Positions 18,769 through 27,552 are shown, counted from the first letter of the stretch. The stretch: DNA of 64,000 nt from Fibrobacter sp. UWR3 (GCF_900143055.1 NZ_FRCW01000002.1:124001-188000); one strand, 5' to 3'. Program-made: numbers and translations. The notes: a model not told the origin generated them from the letters alone.

Positions 18769-20370
18769 CTATTCCACATCCTTTACGCAGCGCACGGCAT
18801 AGCCGAAAGATTTCATGTAGGATTGTTTTTGAAGAAGGCGATCTCCGGCATAGTAATACCCTTCAAAAGCAGAACTACCGGCATCCTCTTCAACAAGCCA
18901 GAAACGGGCATATCCATCGTATTTCACGACGCCATTGCCGTTCCGTTCCCCGGTCGGGAGCATACCGGCGGCATCGAAGGATACAGAGCCATCGTTAAGT
19001 GCATACCCGAGCCAGTTCCAATCAGCCTTTTTCGGAAGGCGCCACCCTTCCGGGCAAATTCCGCGCACCTGTTTTTCCGATTCAAAACATACTTTTGTCG
19101 CACATTCCAAGTCGTTCACGGCAGCGGCATAGGTGTAGAGGTTTCCTTCTTCGCAGCGTTCCCCGCGTTCGCCAATGCACGCCGTATTCCCCACAAGCGC
19201 AGGCGTTGCGGTTGAATCCGCGTAGCGCAGGTTTTCAGCCATCCAGATAATAAACTCGTTGACCTGCACAATGCGGTACTTGTTGCCGTCACGTTCATCG
19301 GTAATCTGTTCCAGGCTGTTCCAATCTTCGCCGTGACTGTAGGGGTCCCACGCCGAAGACGATGAAACGGAAGAAGACGAGACATCCGACGAAGACGAAG
19401 AAACCTCGCTCGACGACGATTCCGCAGAAGAGGAACTTTCCACGGATGAACTTGAACTTTCCTCAGACGAACTCGAGAAAACGCTCGAACTGCTCGGAGT
19501 CGGGACTTCGACAAACTTGTCGAGTTTCACCTCGCCCGCATCGGCAACGCACCTTACCGCATACCCGTATTCCTTCCGGTAGCTTTGGACTTTCAAGCCA
19601 ACGCCTTCGATATAAAATTCGTATGCACTTTCCGGATCGGTGCCACCGGTTTCTGTCGCAGACCAATACCGAGCAACTTCGTCGTGTTTGGTCCCCTGGT
19701 AAAACCATTCACCGGTCGGGTAAGCCGAGAAACCGTAATCGTCCGTTCCGAAATTGTACGTATGCCACCCACCAAGGGCACGGAGAGTGTTCGCATTACC
19801 GTCCACGTATGACGATAGCGTTTTCCATTCATGGATTTCCGGCAAGTGCCAGCCCTCGGGGCAAATTCCGCGATGCGGGTATTCAATCCCTTCGCATCTT
19901 TCGTGAACCTGGCAACGGTCGTCTTCCATTGCAGAATAGAACGAATAAAGCCTCTTGTCTCCGTCGCATGCGCCCTTTTTCCCAGTAGTCATGCACACGG
20001 AGAGGAGCCCGAACTGCAAATCTTCGGAATAATAGCGAAGGTCTTCGGCCATCCACACTTGCGAGCCGATTACAGCCACGCGGTAAACGTTCCCGTCGCG
20101 CTTGTCCGTAAAGGCATTGAACGAGGAACCTTTCACATAAGATTCTATCAGGGAACTGCTGGACCCGACGGAAGAACTCGAGGCCAGCGAAGACGAACTC
20201 GCCCCCCTCGCAGAAGAACTGGAAACATCATCAGAACTATCGGGAACGACCGGGCCCGCCTTTCCGTACGGGGCCTGCAAAAAATCTGAGCCGTCGTCGC
20301 CGCAGGCAACGAACGCCAGCGTGCAACAGGCAAAAGAAACAGGAAAAAGCGCCTTATAAAAACTGTTCAT
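18769..20370 (-). CDS. Lipoprotein with two FISUMP domains
   Basis: The 533-residue product has a lipoprotein signal ending AFVAC and two FISUMP domains (Fibrobacter succinogenes major paralogous domain, TIGR02145), each preceded by a poly-serine linker. Each domain starts with a TD-K/E-RDGN-x-YR motif, has a WMAE-(D/N)-LRY strand, a GICPEGW-(H/R)-LP core and ends with YGYAVRCV or FGYAVRCV. FISUMP function is unknown; the domains occur on surface lipoproteins. The second of two adjacent ATGs is taken because GGAGG lies five bases upstream. It follows the DUF1007 gene after about 43 bp. Confidence 0.88.
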   Translation of the reverse strand: MNSFYKALFPVSFACCTLAFVACGDDGSDFLQAPYGKAGPVVPDSSDDVSSSSARGASSSSLASSSSVGSSSSLIESYVKGSSFNAFTDKRDGNVYRVAVIGSQVWMAEDLRYYSEDLQFGLLSVCMTTGKKGACDGDKRLYSFYSAMEDDRCQVHERCEGIEYPHRGICPEGWHLPEIHEWKTLSSYVDGNANTLRALGGWHTYNFGTDDYGFSAYPTGEWFYQGTKHDEVARYWSATETGGTDPESAYEFYIEGVGLKVQSYRKEYGYAVRCVADAGEVKLDKFVEVPTPSSSSVFSSSSEESSSSSVESSSSAESSSSEVSSSSSDVSSSSVSSSSAWDPYSHGEDWNSLEQITDERDGNKYRIVQVNEFIIWMAENLRYADSTATPALVGNTACIGERGERCEEGNLYTYAAAVNDLECATKVCFESEKQVRGICPEGWRLPKKADWNWLGYALNDGSVSFDAAGMLPTGERNGNGVVKYDGYARFWLVEEDAGSSAFEGYYYAGDRLLQKQSYMKSFGYAVRCVKDVE

Positions 20371-20413
20371 CATTCCTCCTTTTCTTGCAAAAATATAGCA
20401 ACGCAATTACAGT

Positions 20414-21004
20414 CTATTTTTTCTTAAATCTCAAATAAAGCCCCTCTATTTCGGAGCGGAACGCCTTGAACAGGCTCAGGCCATCCAGCGCGTCTGCAAA
20501 GTACTCCACTTCCAGCGACTTGGGGGCATCTACGTCCGCGTTTTCCATGTCGCTTGTCATTTGTATGTAATTCGTGGGGTCGGCCACCACCACGACAAGC
20601 ATAGTCCAGTCCGCAGTTGCAGGCATCGAGAAATCGACGACAAAGTCAAGCACAAGCTTGCCCTTGACCATGCTCGCCTTGAAGTTCCTGATTTTCCGGG
20701 CCTTCAAGAAGTCAGAACCCGCCTGTACGTAGTTGTAGTAGTTGTTCTTCTCGATAGGGCCAAGGATTGCCGTTTGCAGCGGGGGCTGTTCATCCGCCGA
20801 AATTTTCCCGTCGCCGTTATTGTCGACGGACGAAAGCATTGCTGCACTGTAGATTTCGTCATAGGACCAACGGTTTTCGACACCAACAAAGCCGGTCGCA
20901 TCGTAGAGGACCTTCACCTTGACATCGGCAAAAACATGCGGATGCGCAAAGGCCTGCACGGCAAGCACCGCTACAAGCGAGACAAACAGCAACAATCCGC
21001 GCAT
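20414..21004 (-). CDS. DUF1007 family secreted protein with an EF-hand-like loop
   Basis: The 196-residue product has a signal peptide ending VQAFA and starts the mature part with HPHVFADVKV, the signature of DUF1007, a family found near metal and ABC transport genes. Residues about 60-71 contain DNNGDGKISADE, an EF-hand-like calcium loop. The ATG at 21004, preceded by a G-rich site, gives a proper signal peptide; an upstream in-frame start would overlap the PEGA gene. The metal- or cofactor-related role is inference. Confidence 0.75.
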   Translation of the reverse strand: MRGLLLFVSLVAVLAVQAFAHPHVFADVKVKVLYDATGFVGVENRWSYDEIYSAAMLSSVDNNGDGKISADEQPPLQTAILGPIEKNNYYNYVQAGSDFLKARKIRNFKASMVKGKLVLDFVVDFSMPATADWTMLVVVVADPTNYIQMTSDMENADVDAPKSLEVEYFADALDGLSLFKAFRSEIEGLYLRFKKK

Positions 21005-21017
21005 AGCATGGCCCCCG

Positions 21018-22616
21018 CTAGAAGGCAAACACGACACCCGCCACGAGTAGACCCGCACCGATTACGCCAAGGCCAATGCCTACCGCCGCCTTCGTGTCGC
21101 CGGACTTGTTCAGGTCGTGGTTGTCCTTGATGAGCCGCTGGGCTTTCTCGCTGTCGAACACGGAACGGTTGTATTCGTGCTTCTTGTCGGCAGCGTCGCT
21201 CCAGTTGCGTTCGGCAAGGTACCAGAGCACCCCGCCCGCAAGGATAGGCGCAATAGAACTCCACAGGAGCACCTTGCCCACGCGGCGGTCGCTGCGCTTC
21301 TGGTTGAATTCCCTCTGGCCCTGGATATACTCGATATCGTCTATCGGCTGCAGTTCCACGTTGATGAAGTTCGGCATGAACGCCTTGATTTCGGTGGTAA
21401 TGGAGGTGTCGCGGTAGCCCACCTTGCGGAAGAACAGCTGCATCTGCGGTTGCGGCTTCACGTCATCCACGATGAGGTCGGTCATGTAGTCGGGGAAGCG
21501 GTTTATCGTAGGTTCCTCGCCCACGTACACTTCGACCGCCTCCGGGTTCGTGCTGAGCGTTATCCTCGTGGAGGGGCGCTGCACCGGGATTTCCACCTTG
21601 TTCAGGCTATCCGCGTTGATCTTCACGGTAGCCGTGCCCCACCATTCCACGTCGCGCAGGACCTTCATCACGGAAATCGTGTACTTGCCCGGCTTGATGT
21701 TCTTGATGGTGTCGGGGGCAACCTGCATAAGCGCAATCCCGTTCACGAACAGCGAGCACGCCTCCGGGTTCGAAGTAACGAGCAGGTTCGCCTTTCCGGG
21801 AGGGTACAGTTCCATCTCCTCTTCCTCGTCCTTCACGACGGGCACCACGTAGTTCGAGAGCGAAAGGTCTATCATCACCTTGTCCTCGAGGTTGTACAGG
21901 CGCTTGAGGTCAAGCCTGAAAATCTTGATATACGGGTTCTCGACCACGTTTGCAAGGCTATCCTGGATTTCACGTTCGCGGATTTCGGCTTCGACCTTCG
22001 CGACCTCTTCCATCTTGAGGCGCTTTTCCTCTTTCTCGAGGGCCGCCTCCAGGTCATCCTCGGCATCGGCAGCAATCTCAGCAGCCTTTGCGGCCTCGGC
22101 AGCAGCAATGGAATCGGCGACGGCGGCGGAATCAGTCTTCGCGGCAAGGGAATCCTTCACGGCATCGGTCATAATGACCTCGGCGGGCTTCTGCGGTTCA
22201 GGCTTGTCGTCGTCCTCGAATTCTTCCTCTTCCTCGACCTTCTGGCCGTTGCTTTCCTGGAGCGCAACCGCCTCCTCGTCGCGGATTTCTTCCAGCACCT
22301 TCTGGGCGGCATCGTCCGGGGCACGCAGGTAGACGGTATCCTTCTCAATCTTCACGAAGATGGCTTCCTGTTCCACGGAATCACCCACAAGGAAGTAGCG
22401 GACGGGCACCTCGCGGGTCGTAGCCGTATCGGCGGGGTTCACGACAGCAGCCTTCGGGGCCGGGGCGGCAGCAGGTGCCGGAGTAGCAGCGGGAGCGGGT
22501 GCCGGGGCAACGGTCGGAGCGGCCTCAGGCGCTGGGGCATCCTGTGCAAAGGGTACGGAAAAACACGTCGCACAAAGTACGACCAAAAACACGAAAAGGC
22601 TAATTCGTTTCTGCAT
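21018..22616 (-). CDS. Secreted PEGA-domain protein with coiled coil
   Basis: The 532-residue product has a signal peptide (ending VPFAQ), a Pro/Ala-rich linker, a long acidic Glu/Ala coiled region (about 125-215), two PEGA-like beta domains around residues 275-370 (NPEACSLFVNGIAL and NPEAVEVYVGEEP strands), and a C-terminal segment with two hydrophobic helices that ends GVVFAF. PEGA domains are found in surface-layer and envelope proteins. It is the first gene of a unit with the DUF1007 and FISUMP genes (gaps of 13 and 43 bp). Confidence 0.75.
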   Translation of the reverse strand: MQKRISLFVFLVVLCATCFSVPFAQDAPAPEAAPTVAPAPAPAATPAPAAAPAPKAAVVNPADTATTREVPVRYFLVGDSVEQEAIFVKIEKDTVYLRAPDDAAQKVLEEIRDEEAVALQESNGQKVEEEEEFEDDDKPEPQKPAEVIMTDAVKDSLAAKTDSAAVADSIAAAEAAKAAEIAADAEDDLEAALEKEEKRLKMEEVAKVEAEIREREIQDSLANVVENPYIKIFRLDLKRLYNLEDKVMIDLSLSNYVVPVVKDEEEEMELYPPGKANLLVTSNPEACSLFVNGIALMQVAPDTIKNIKPGKYTISVMKVLRDVEWWGTATVKINADSLNKVEIPVQRPSTRITLSTNPEAVEVYVGEEPTINRFPDYMTDLIVDDVKPQPQMQLFFRKVGYRDTSITTEIKAFMPNFINVELQPIDDIEYIQGQREFNQKRSDRRVGKVLLWSSIAPILAGGVLWYLAERNWSDAADKKHEYNRSVFDSEKAQRLIKDNHDLNKSGDTKAAVGIGLGVIGAGLLVAGVVFAF

Positions 22617-22650
22617 ACCCTAAAGATATATAAAAAAGCGGGAAATGGAA

Positions 22651-22750
22651 CCAATGGTTATTAGTTATTAGTCACTAGTCATTGGTTATTGGTTGCTAGT
22701 GAAGCGGGACGCGAGATGTTTATCGCAGGGAGCGGGACGTTTATCGCGGA
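22651..22750. repeat. TTAGT/TTGGT simple repeat plus GCGGGANGTTTATCGC motif
   Basis: About 50 bp of AT-rich words (ATTAGT, ATTGGTT, CACTAGTC) are followed by two GCGGGAC words, each leading to GTTTATCGC. The same two-part combination recurs at 29453-29507, and the AT-rich part also recurs at 23519-23571. Confidence 0.6.
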
Positions 22751-22757
22751 GGCAGGG

Positions 22758-23516
22758 CTATTCCTTCACGAGTCGGGCGCAGTATATGGGGCCGCAGCCG
22801 TTGCACCGGTCGGGCAATATGTGCACCCCGCATTCGGTGCGGTCCGCCCCCTCGGGGAGGCTTTCGAGCGGTTCAACACGCATCGCGGGGCGTTTTTTCA
22901 GGATTCGCTTCACCACATCGTCGTTTTCTACGGGAGAGAGAGCGCAGGTGCCATACACGAGCGTTCCACCGGGTTTCAGGGCATCGATAGCGGATGCCAA
23001 GAGCCCGCCCTGTTCCACCGCAAGGCGCTTCACCCGCTTTACCGACCACACCTTGAGATGTTCCGGCGCATTGAGCACGTGCCTGTCCGAAGAACAGGGG
23101 GCATCGAGCAGAATCCTGTCGAAACTCTCCTTACGGTGGAGCCCGAACTTCACGCCGTCGTAACCCGAGACGGTCACGACCTTCCGCCAATCTGCCGGCA
23201 GGGAATTCTCGATAACGTGCGAAAGGCGCAGCCTCCGGTCCGGAGAGCGGTCGTTACTTTGTAAAAAACCTTCCCCCGCAAGCATAGAGGCAATCACGAG
23301 CGTCTTGCCACCGGGAGCGGCGCACATGTCAAGCACGCTATCGCCGGGGCGAACCCCGAGGGCGCGGGCGGCAAACACGGACGCTTCGTCCAGGTAATAC
23401 GGTTCGAGTCCCTCGCCAAAGCGCAACTCCGTCGCGCGCCCCTCGCCCTTCAGGGATTCAAGGAGTACTGGCCAGCGTTCGCCAAACAGGTTCGTGAAGT
23501 AGTCAAAAAATTCCAT
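22758..23516 (-). CDS. NOP2/Sun (RsmB-like) RNA cytosine-C5 methyltransferase
   Basis: The 252-residue protein carries the SAM motif DMCAAPGGKTL (about 83-93), NDRSPDRRLRL and the catalytic DAPCSSDRH. The CSSDRH ending is closer to the NSUN3/NSUN4 branch than to the usual bacterial CSGTG form, and no N-terminal RNA-binding domain is present, so this is a short catalytic-core member. It probably makes m5C in rRNA or tRNA. It is flanked on both sides by AT-rich simple repeats and is adjacent to tRNA-Gln. Confidence 0.85.
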   Translation of the reverse strand: MEFFDYFTNLFGERWPVLLESLKGEGRATELRFGEGLEPYYLDEASVFAARALGVRPGDSVLDMCAAPGGKTLVIASMLAGEGFLQSNDRSPDRRLRLSHVIENSLPADWRKVVTVSGYDGVKFGLHRKESFDRILLDAPCSSDRHVLNAPEHLKVWSVKRVKRLAVEQGGLLASAIDALKPGGTLVYGTCALSPVENDDVVKRILKKRPAMRVEPLESLPEGADRTECGVHILPDRCNGCGPIYCARLVKE

Positions 23517-23518
23517 AC

Positions 23519-23571
23519 TAGTTGTTAGTCATTGGTCATTAGTCATTGGTCATTAGTTATTGGTTGTAATT
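23519..23571. repeat. TTAGTCATTGGTCATT simple repeat
   Basis: Imperfect seven-base words of the ATTAGTC/ATTGGTC kind are repeated about seven times immediately upstream of the NOP2/Sun gene. A matching tract lies on the other side of that gene at 22651-22700. Confidence 0.65.
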
Positions 23572-23637
23572 CAATGACCTGTATATTTTCAAGATAAAAA
23601 AAACTCTCTGCTCAGGGGTATGAACAAAGAGTTTTCG

Positions 23638-23708
23638 TTGAGCTACCAGGATTCGAACCTAGACAAACAGAGTCAGAATCTGTTGTGCTACCATTACACC
23701 ATAGCTCA
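23638..23708 (-). tRNA. tRNA-Gln (anticodon CTG)
   Basis: The reverse complement folds as a 71-base tRNA: acceptor arms TGAGCTA and TAGCTCA pair fully, the D arm contains AATGGTAGC, the anticodon stem ACAGA/TCTGT encloses TTCTGAC with anticodon CTG, and the T arm is CTAGG-TTCGAAT-CCTGG. The discriminator is A and no CCA is encoded. The anticodon reads CAG glutamine codons. Confidence 0.95.
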
Positions 23709-23761
23709 GTGTGGGCACAACTTTAGAAAAAATTCTTCAGTTGTGCAAGGGGTAATTCCAA

Positions 23762-25165
23762 TTATTTTACAGATTTCGGCAAAGTCGGCGGGGTATAGGT
23801 CATTCCCTGCCATTCCAGCATGTCACCCTTGGGCAGGTTCACGAAGGTAGTCACCACGTATTCATCGAGCGGGGTTTCCGCCGCCTGCAGGGTCGAAACG
23901 ACCTTCGTATCGCCAGAATAGAGGAGCAGTTCCTGTTCGCCGGAAGGTATATCCTTGATTCTCAAGGAGTTACAAGTCACCGTACGGACAAAGTGCGCCG
24001 TACCCTTCGCGCCCACGACCACGCTGTTCACCATGCAGTTGCTCGACTGCGTAGAATCGCGCGGGTCAATCACGAGGGCAATCGTACTGATCAGCCCGGA
24101 CTGCGGGGTAAGGCTCGCCTTGCCCAGGTTGAGCGTGTCGTTATCCAGGTCCTTGATTTCGGCATACCTCGCATAGCGGCTCAGGCCCGTCATCTTCGTC
24201 TTCACGGAATCGCCGAGCCTGTATTCCACGCGGAAACTATCGTAGGGGACGCTGTCGGGCACAGGCAGCCACCAACGGCCCGTACTGTCGGTCACGGTCT
24301 GGGCCACGAACTCGGAAGAATCGCCCACGAACTCGAACCCGTAGATGTCGGTAATCGCCATGACCTCGACCCCGGCACAGGGATGCCCCGCACCGCAGGC
24401 GACAGAGCCCATTATCCTGCTGAGGTTTTCGGGCTCTTCGGGAACCTGCTTCATGAGGCTGTCCACGTCGGAGGTCGTGCTCCAGATAAACGGCCCCACA
24501 TCGAGCGTATCGCCCGCCTTTGCCTCGAGGGAATCCATGCTCCACACTCGGTAGATGAGGCTATCGGCAATACCCATGTCCTGGAGCTTCGCCACAATCT
24601 GCGGGTCGCCCGGGCAGAACCCGAACCACCATGTACCGGCTGGAATCATCATCTTGAACGAATCGCCCGCGAACACGCTCTGCGCGAACGGCATGCCGGG
24701 CATGTACACCGTGAAGTGCGACCCGACCGCCACAGCAGGACTGTCCGGCTCGGCGTAGTACATCACGCTCTCGAAGAACGCCGCCTTCTCGAGCTTGATG
24801 GTATCCAGGTCCCTGGAACCGCTAACCACGCGCGGCAGATAAGAGATTTCCTCGGCATCCTGGTCGATAACTGCAATCTGGAACGTATCGGCAATCGCGG
24901 AATCGAATGCGAACACGCCCAGCGTATCGGTCTTGACCTCGATAAATTCAGGCACGACCGCCTTATCCTTCGCGGAATAGATCTTCGACATGCGGACGGC
25001 GGCGGCAGGGGCACGCGCGCCATCGGTGCGGGTAACGGTACCCGTCACGGCAGAGGCGGTAAGCATGTTCTCGGTATCGGTAGCGGTCCCCGAGAGTTTC
25101 TCGGTATCGGAACAAGCAAAAAACAGGGCACTACAGGCGACAGCCAAAGTCAAAGCGTACTTCAT
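23762..25165 (-). CDS. Lipoprotein with carboxypeptidase-regulatory-like domains, TIGR02147 partner
   Basis: The 467-residue product has a lipoprotein signal ending LFFAC. Two segments resemble carboxypeptidase regulatory-like (CarboxypepD_reg) beta domains: TGTVTRTDG followed by a TDTLGVFAF strand, and MGSVACGAG followed by TDSTGRWWLPVP. No catalytic motif was seen. Its ATG overlaps the stop of the TIGR02147 gene (ATGA), so the two are translationally coupled. The pairing suggests a sensory or surface partner for the regulator; this is inference. Confidence 0.75.
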   Translation of the reverse strand: MKYALTLAVACSALFFACSDTEKLSGTATDTENMLTASAVTGTVTRTDGARAPAAAVRMSKIYSAKDKAVVPEFIEVKTDTLGVFAFDSAIADTFQIAVIDQDAEEISYLPRVVSGSRDLDTIKLEKAAFFESVMYYAEPDSPAVAVGSHFTVYMPGMPFAQSVFAGDSFKMMIPAGTWWFGFCPGDPQIVAKLQDMGIADSLIYRVWSMDSLEAKAGDTLDVGPFIWSTTSDVDSLMKQVPEEPENLSRIMGSVACGAGHPCAGVEVMAITDIYGFEFVGDSSEFVAQTVTDSTGRWWLPVPDSVPYDSFRVEYRLGDSVKTKMTGLSRYARYAEIKDLDNDTLNLGKASLTPQSGLISTIALVIDPRDSTQSSNCMVNSVVVGAKGTAHFVRTVTCNSLRIKDIPSGEQELLLYSGDTKVVSTLQAAETPLDEYVVTTFVNLPKGDMLEWQGMTYTPPTLPKSVK

Positions 25166-26016
25166 TTCGCGTCCTCCCCGTCCTTAACAGACTTGGATTC
25201 CTTCTCCTTGCTGAGAGGGAAAAACTGAACGTTCAACTCACACACCATTGTTTCACCGCTGTCGGAGCGCACAATATCCAAAACTTCCTTACGGAAAACG
25301 TCAATCTTGTTGATGATGCGTTCGAGCCCCTCGGCCGAGACACTCATCGTGGTACAAGATACATTTCTGCGCTCGGTACTGTAGTGGTCCAGGGCGCTTT
25401 TCGCAAGGTCAATCATCTGCTTCTGGAACTGGTGACCGAAAATCGGGGCGATTTCGCGCCCGCTCGATATGGTCTTGTTCACGGAGCGGTAGAAGCCGTC
25501 TTCGGCAAGGTCGATAAGTCCGAGGTCGAGCAGCAACTGGATAGCCTGCTTCGCCTGCGGGAGCGTAATCTTGGGGTTCAGGAACAGGGCAACTTCCTGA
25601 ATGTTCTTTTCGTTGATATTGAGTACCGAAAGGGATTCGCGAACCGCCACGTAATACCACTTGCTGTAGTATTCCTGCTGGTTCTTGGTGAGCGTCTTGA
25701 CCGTGCGGGGCAGAAGCGCCGACATCTGGTCGAATATCTGCTGCTTGGACGCGGGAGTGGTCGCGTGGGTGAAATCCACCATCAGGGTAAAGTAGCGGCT
25801 CTCGCGTTCGTTCAGGCCGAGTGCGGCGATGAACTTCGGGAGCATCTGCGGGGTCAGCGACTTGCGGCCGCGGATCAGGTCGAGGTAGAGCCCCGACGAG
25901 GAATACCCGGCCTTCTTCGCGAAGGACCTGTAAGAGAAGTAGCGCTGCACGGACTTACGGTACTCATAGTAATCCTGCAGGTACTTCCTATAGTTGTAAT
26001 AGGCGTAGACGTTCAT
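25162..26016 (-). CDS. TIGR02147 family (DUF4423-like) protein, probable regulator
   Basis: The 284-residue protein matches TIGR02147, a family expanded in Fibrobacter. It starts with YYNYRKYLQDYYEYRK, a family hallmark. A helix-turn-helix-like part follows (SYRSFAKKAGYSSSGLYLDL, then GRKSL), then a C-terminal DUF4423-like domain with a conserved SRYF region and winged-helix-like segment. It is probably a DNA-binding regulator. The ATG at 26016 fits the family start; the frame stays open upstream without similarity. Four GAACAC boxes lie upstream, possible operator sites. Confidence 0.82.
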   Translation of the reverse strand: MNVYAYYNYRKYLQDYYEYRKSVQRYFSYRSFAKKAGYSSSGLYLDLIRGRKSLTPQMLPKFIAALGLNERESRYFTLMVDFTHATTPASKQQIFDQMSALLPRTVKTLTKNQQEYYSKWYYVAVRESLSVLNINEKNIQEVALFLNPKITLPQAKQAIQLLLDLGLIDLAEDGFYRSVNKTISSGREIAPIFGHQFQKQMIDLAKSALDHYSTERRNVSCTTMSVSAEGLERIINKIDVFRKEVLDIVRSDSGETMVCELNVQFFPLSKEKESKSVKDGEDAK

Positions 26017-26047
26017 TAAAAGCAAAGATAATTTATTTATTTCTTGG

Positions 26048-26183
26048 GAACACCCCCTTTTTTGCAAAAAGTGGCAAAATTCACCTTTTTCGAGCAAAAA
26101 GAGCAAAAAAGAACACTTAGAGAACACTTTTTGCTTTTTACCTATACCCTTTCGCCAAAAATTTGGGTATATTTGGAGAACAC
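26048..26183 (-). promoter_or_regulatory. Four GAACAC (GTGTTC) boxes upstream of the TIGR02147 gene
   Basis: The word GAACAC occurs on the plus strand at 26048, 26111, 26122 and 26178, read as GTGTTC toward the gene. Neighbouring bases are partly conserved (GAGAACACTT, GGGAACACCC). The second and third are 11 bp apart, one helical turn. The arrangement suggests cooperative binding, perhaps autoregulation by the TIGR02147 protein. Confidence 0.45.
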
Positions 26184-26198
26184 CCAATCCCATCCCTC

Positions 26199-26234
26199 GG
26201 ACCTTCGCTAATACTCCTAGCGAAGGTCCTTTTT
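26199..26234 (+). terminator. Rho-independent terminator, plus strand
   Basis: A perfect 12-bp stem (GGACCTTCGCTA with TAGCGAAGGTCC) around a seven-base loop is followed directly by TTTTT. No plus-strand gene precedes it within 700 bp, so it may end a short RNA started near the TATATT at 26168-26173, or limit read-through. Confidence 0.75.
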
Positions 26235-26548
26235 CATACCGTGCGCTCGACGTTTCGGGTATCAAGACCTCCGGTAACTCGCGCACTCCCACCTAAAGGT
26301 GGCCATGTACACTAAGGCCTAAAGGCCAAGTGTCCAAAGGTCGCCTTCGCCCCTGGTTAATACCAGGGGCTTTGTCGCTCACGGTGATACCGGCCGTTCT
26401 CGGCTCACAGAGAAACGCTCAACGTTTATAGCACCGACAACAGCTTTCGGCTCACGGATAACCGCTCGTTCGTCATTTCGGGTGAGGCCCCTCCGGCTCA
26501 CGGGAAGCTGCTCTATGTTTATTGCGCCGAAGGCGCCTTTTTATTTTT
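26235..26548 (+). other. Hairpin-rich noncoding region, possible structured RNA
   Basis: No gene is visible. Successive stem-loops are: CCACC-TAAA-GGTGG (26289-26302), an ACACT/AGTGT stem with inner GGCC-TAAA-GGCC (26309-26333), CCCCTGGT-TAAT-ACCAGGGG (26350-26369), and GCGCC-GAA-GGCGC followed by a T-rich tail (26524-26548), which looks like a terminator. The word CGGCTCAC repeats at 26401, 26448 and 26494, a 46-47 bp period. Together they suggest a transcribed structured RNA or a decayed repeat. Confidence 0.45.
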
Positions 26549-26560
26549 AAATTTGGGTAC

Positions 26561-27340
26561 ATGGATTTGAAGAAGAAGGCTTTAGGGTTGGGTGCGCGGG
26601 TACTGCGCATCGCAGGCATCATCCTTGTCATATACGTGAGTATGGTGTTCTACCTCGCGCTGACCGAGCGCAGGAACGCCTTCCCGCGCGCCATCACGCA
26701 CAAGGAGGCCCGCGAAGCCATCGCAAGTACCGCGAAGGGCATCACCTGCACTACCGCAGACGGCACCGTTCTCGAAGGCTGGGCCATCGGGAACAGGGGC
26801 GACAAAGCCCTCCTCTACTACCCCGACGCCGACGAAGATGCGGCCCAGTTCCTCGCCGAAGTCCAGTCACTGGAAGGAACAACGCTCCTCACGTTCAACT
26901 ACAGGGGCTCGGGCAACAACAAGGGCACTCCCTCGGGCGAAACCTTCGAACCCGACGCTAGCGCCATCCGGGAATGCGCCACCGAATGGGGCGGCGCCCC
27001 CGCATTTGTCGCGGGCCGCGGCACGGGAGCGATTCTCGCCGCAAAGAACACCAGCAAGGGCCAGATGCTCATTCTCATCGACCCGGTCAAGAGCATCGCA
27101 GACGCCATAAACGGAAAATACGGGAACCTTTACCCCAAATTTTTGGTACGTGCAAAAGTGGCCATGCCGGCCGACTTGTCCTATATCACGGAAAACCGCA
27201 AGGTACTCGTTTTCGACCGTGAAAAACATCGTGTCAAAAATCACGCGTTTTTGAAGGATTTTGACAAACTAGACACCCTGAAGCGGGGCGAAAAAACACT
27301 CCGTAAAACGTTGTCTATCCTAACAAGTGAACAGCCGTAG
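26561..27340 (+). CDS. Membrane-anchored alpha/beta-hydrolase-like protein without nucleophile serine
   Basis: The 259-residue protein has one N-terminal transmembrane helix (about 12-32) and then an alpha/beta-hydrolase-like core: a TLLTFNYRGSGNNKG strand-loop typical of the oxyanion region and an AGRGTGAI nucleophile-elbow position. The elbow motif G-x-S-x-G reads GRGTG, so the expected Ser is Gly. The protein may therefore be a non-catalytic homologue. The ATG at 26561 is preferred; an earlier in-frame start at 26522 lies inside the terminator-like hairpin. Confidence 0.65.
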   Translation: MDLKKKALGLGARVLRIAGIILVIYVSMVFYLALTERRNAFPRAITHKEAREAIASTAKGITCTTADGTVLEGWAIGNRGDKALLYYPDADEDAAQFLAEVQSLEGTTLLTFNYRGSGNNKGTPSGETFEPDASAIRECATEWGGAPAFVAGRGTGAILAAKNTSKGQMLILIDPVKSIADAINGKYGNLYPKFLVRAKVAMPADLSYITENRKVLVFDREKHRVKNHAFLKDFDKLDTLKRGEKTLRKTLSILTSEQP

Positions 27341-27342
27341 GC

Positions 27343-27369
27343 ACCCGCAAGCCCTTATTTTATGCGGGT
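27343..27369 (+). terminator. Weak hairpin after the hydrolase-like gene
   Basis: The arms ACCCGCA and TGCGGGT form a seven-base stem with a 13-base loop just after the stop codon. The trailing sequence is only partly T-rich. Confidence 0.4.
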
Positions 27370-27477
27370 TTCAGCCATTTATGCCCTCCCCCATCAAACA
27401 AGTTTCCTTTGTCTAAATTTGTCAGTAAATTACAGAAAAACTATTATTTTTCCAAATAACCTTGTCTTAAAAGGGGC

Positions 27478-27506
27478 TTGACAAAAAGCATAAAATTATA
27501 TATTAA
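27478..27506 (+). promoter_or_regulatory. Sigma-70-like promoter for the gene at 27553
   Basis: A perfect -35 box TTGACA at 27478-27483 is followed after 17 bp by TATTAA at 27501-27506, close to the -10 consensus. The gene starts 46 bp downstream with a GAGGTG ribosome site. Confidence 0.7.
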
Positions 27507-27552
27507 TTTACTTGTTAGGGAGCGAATTAATCATTCACAAGAGGTGTATATT

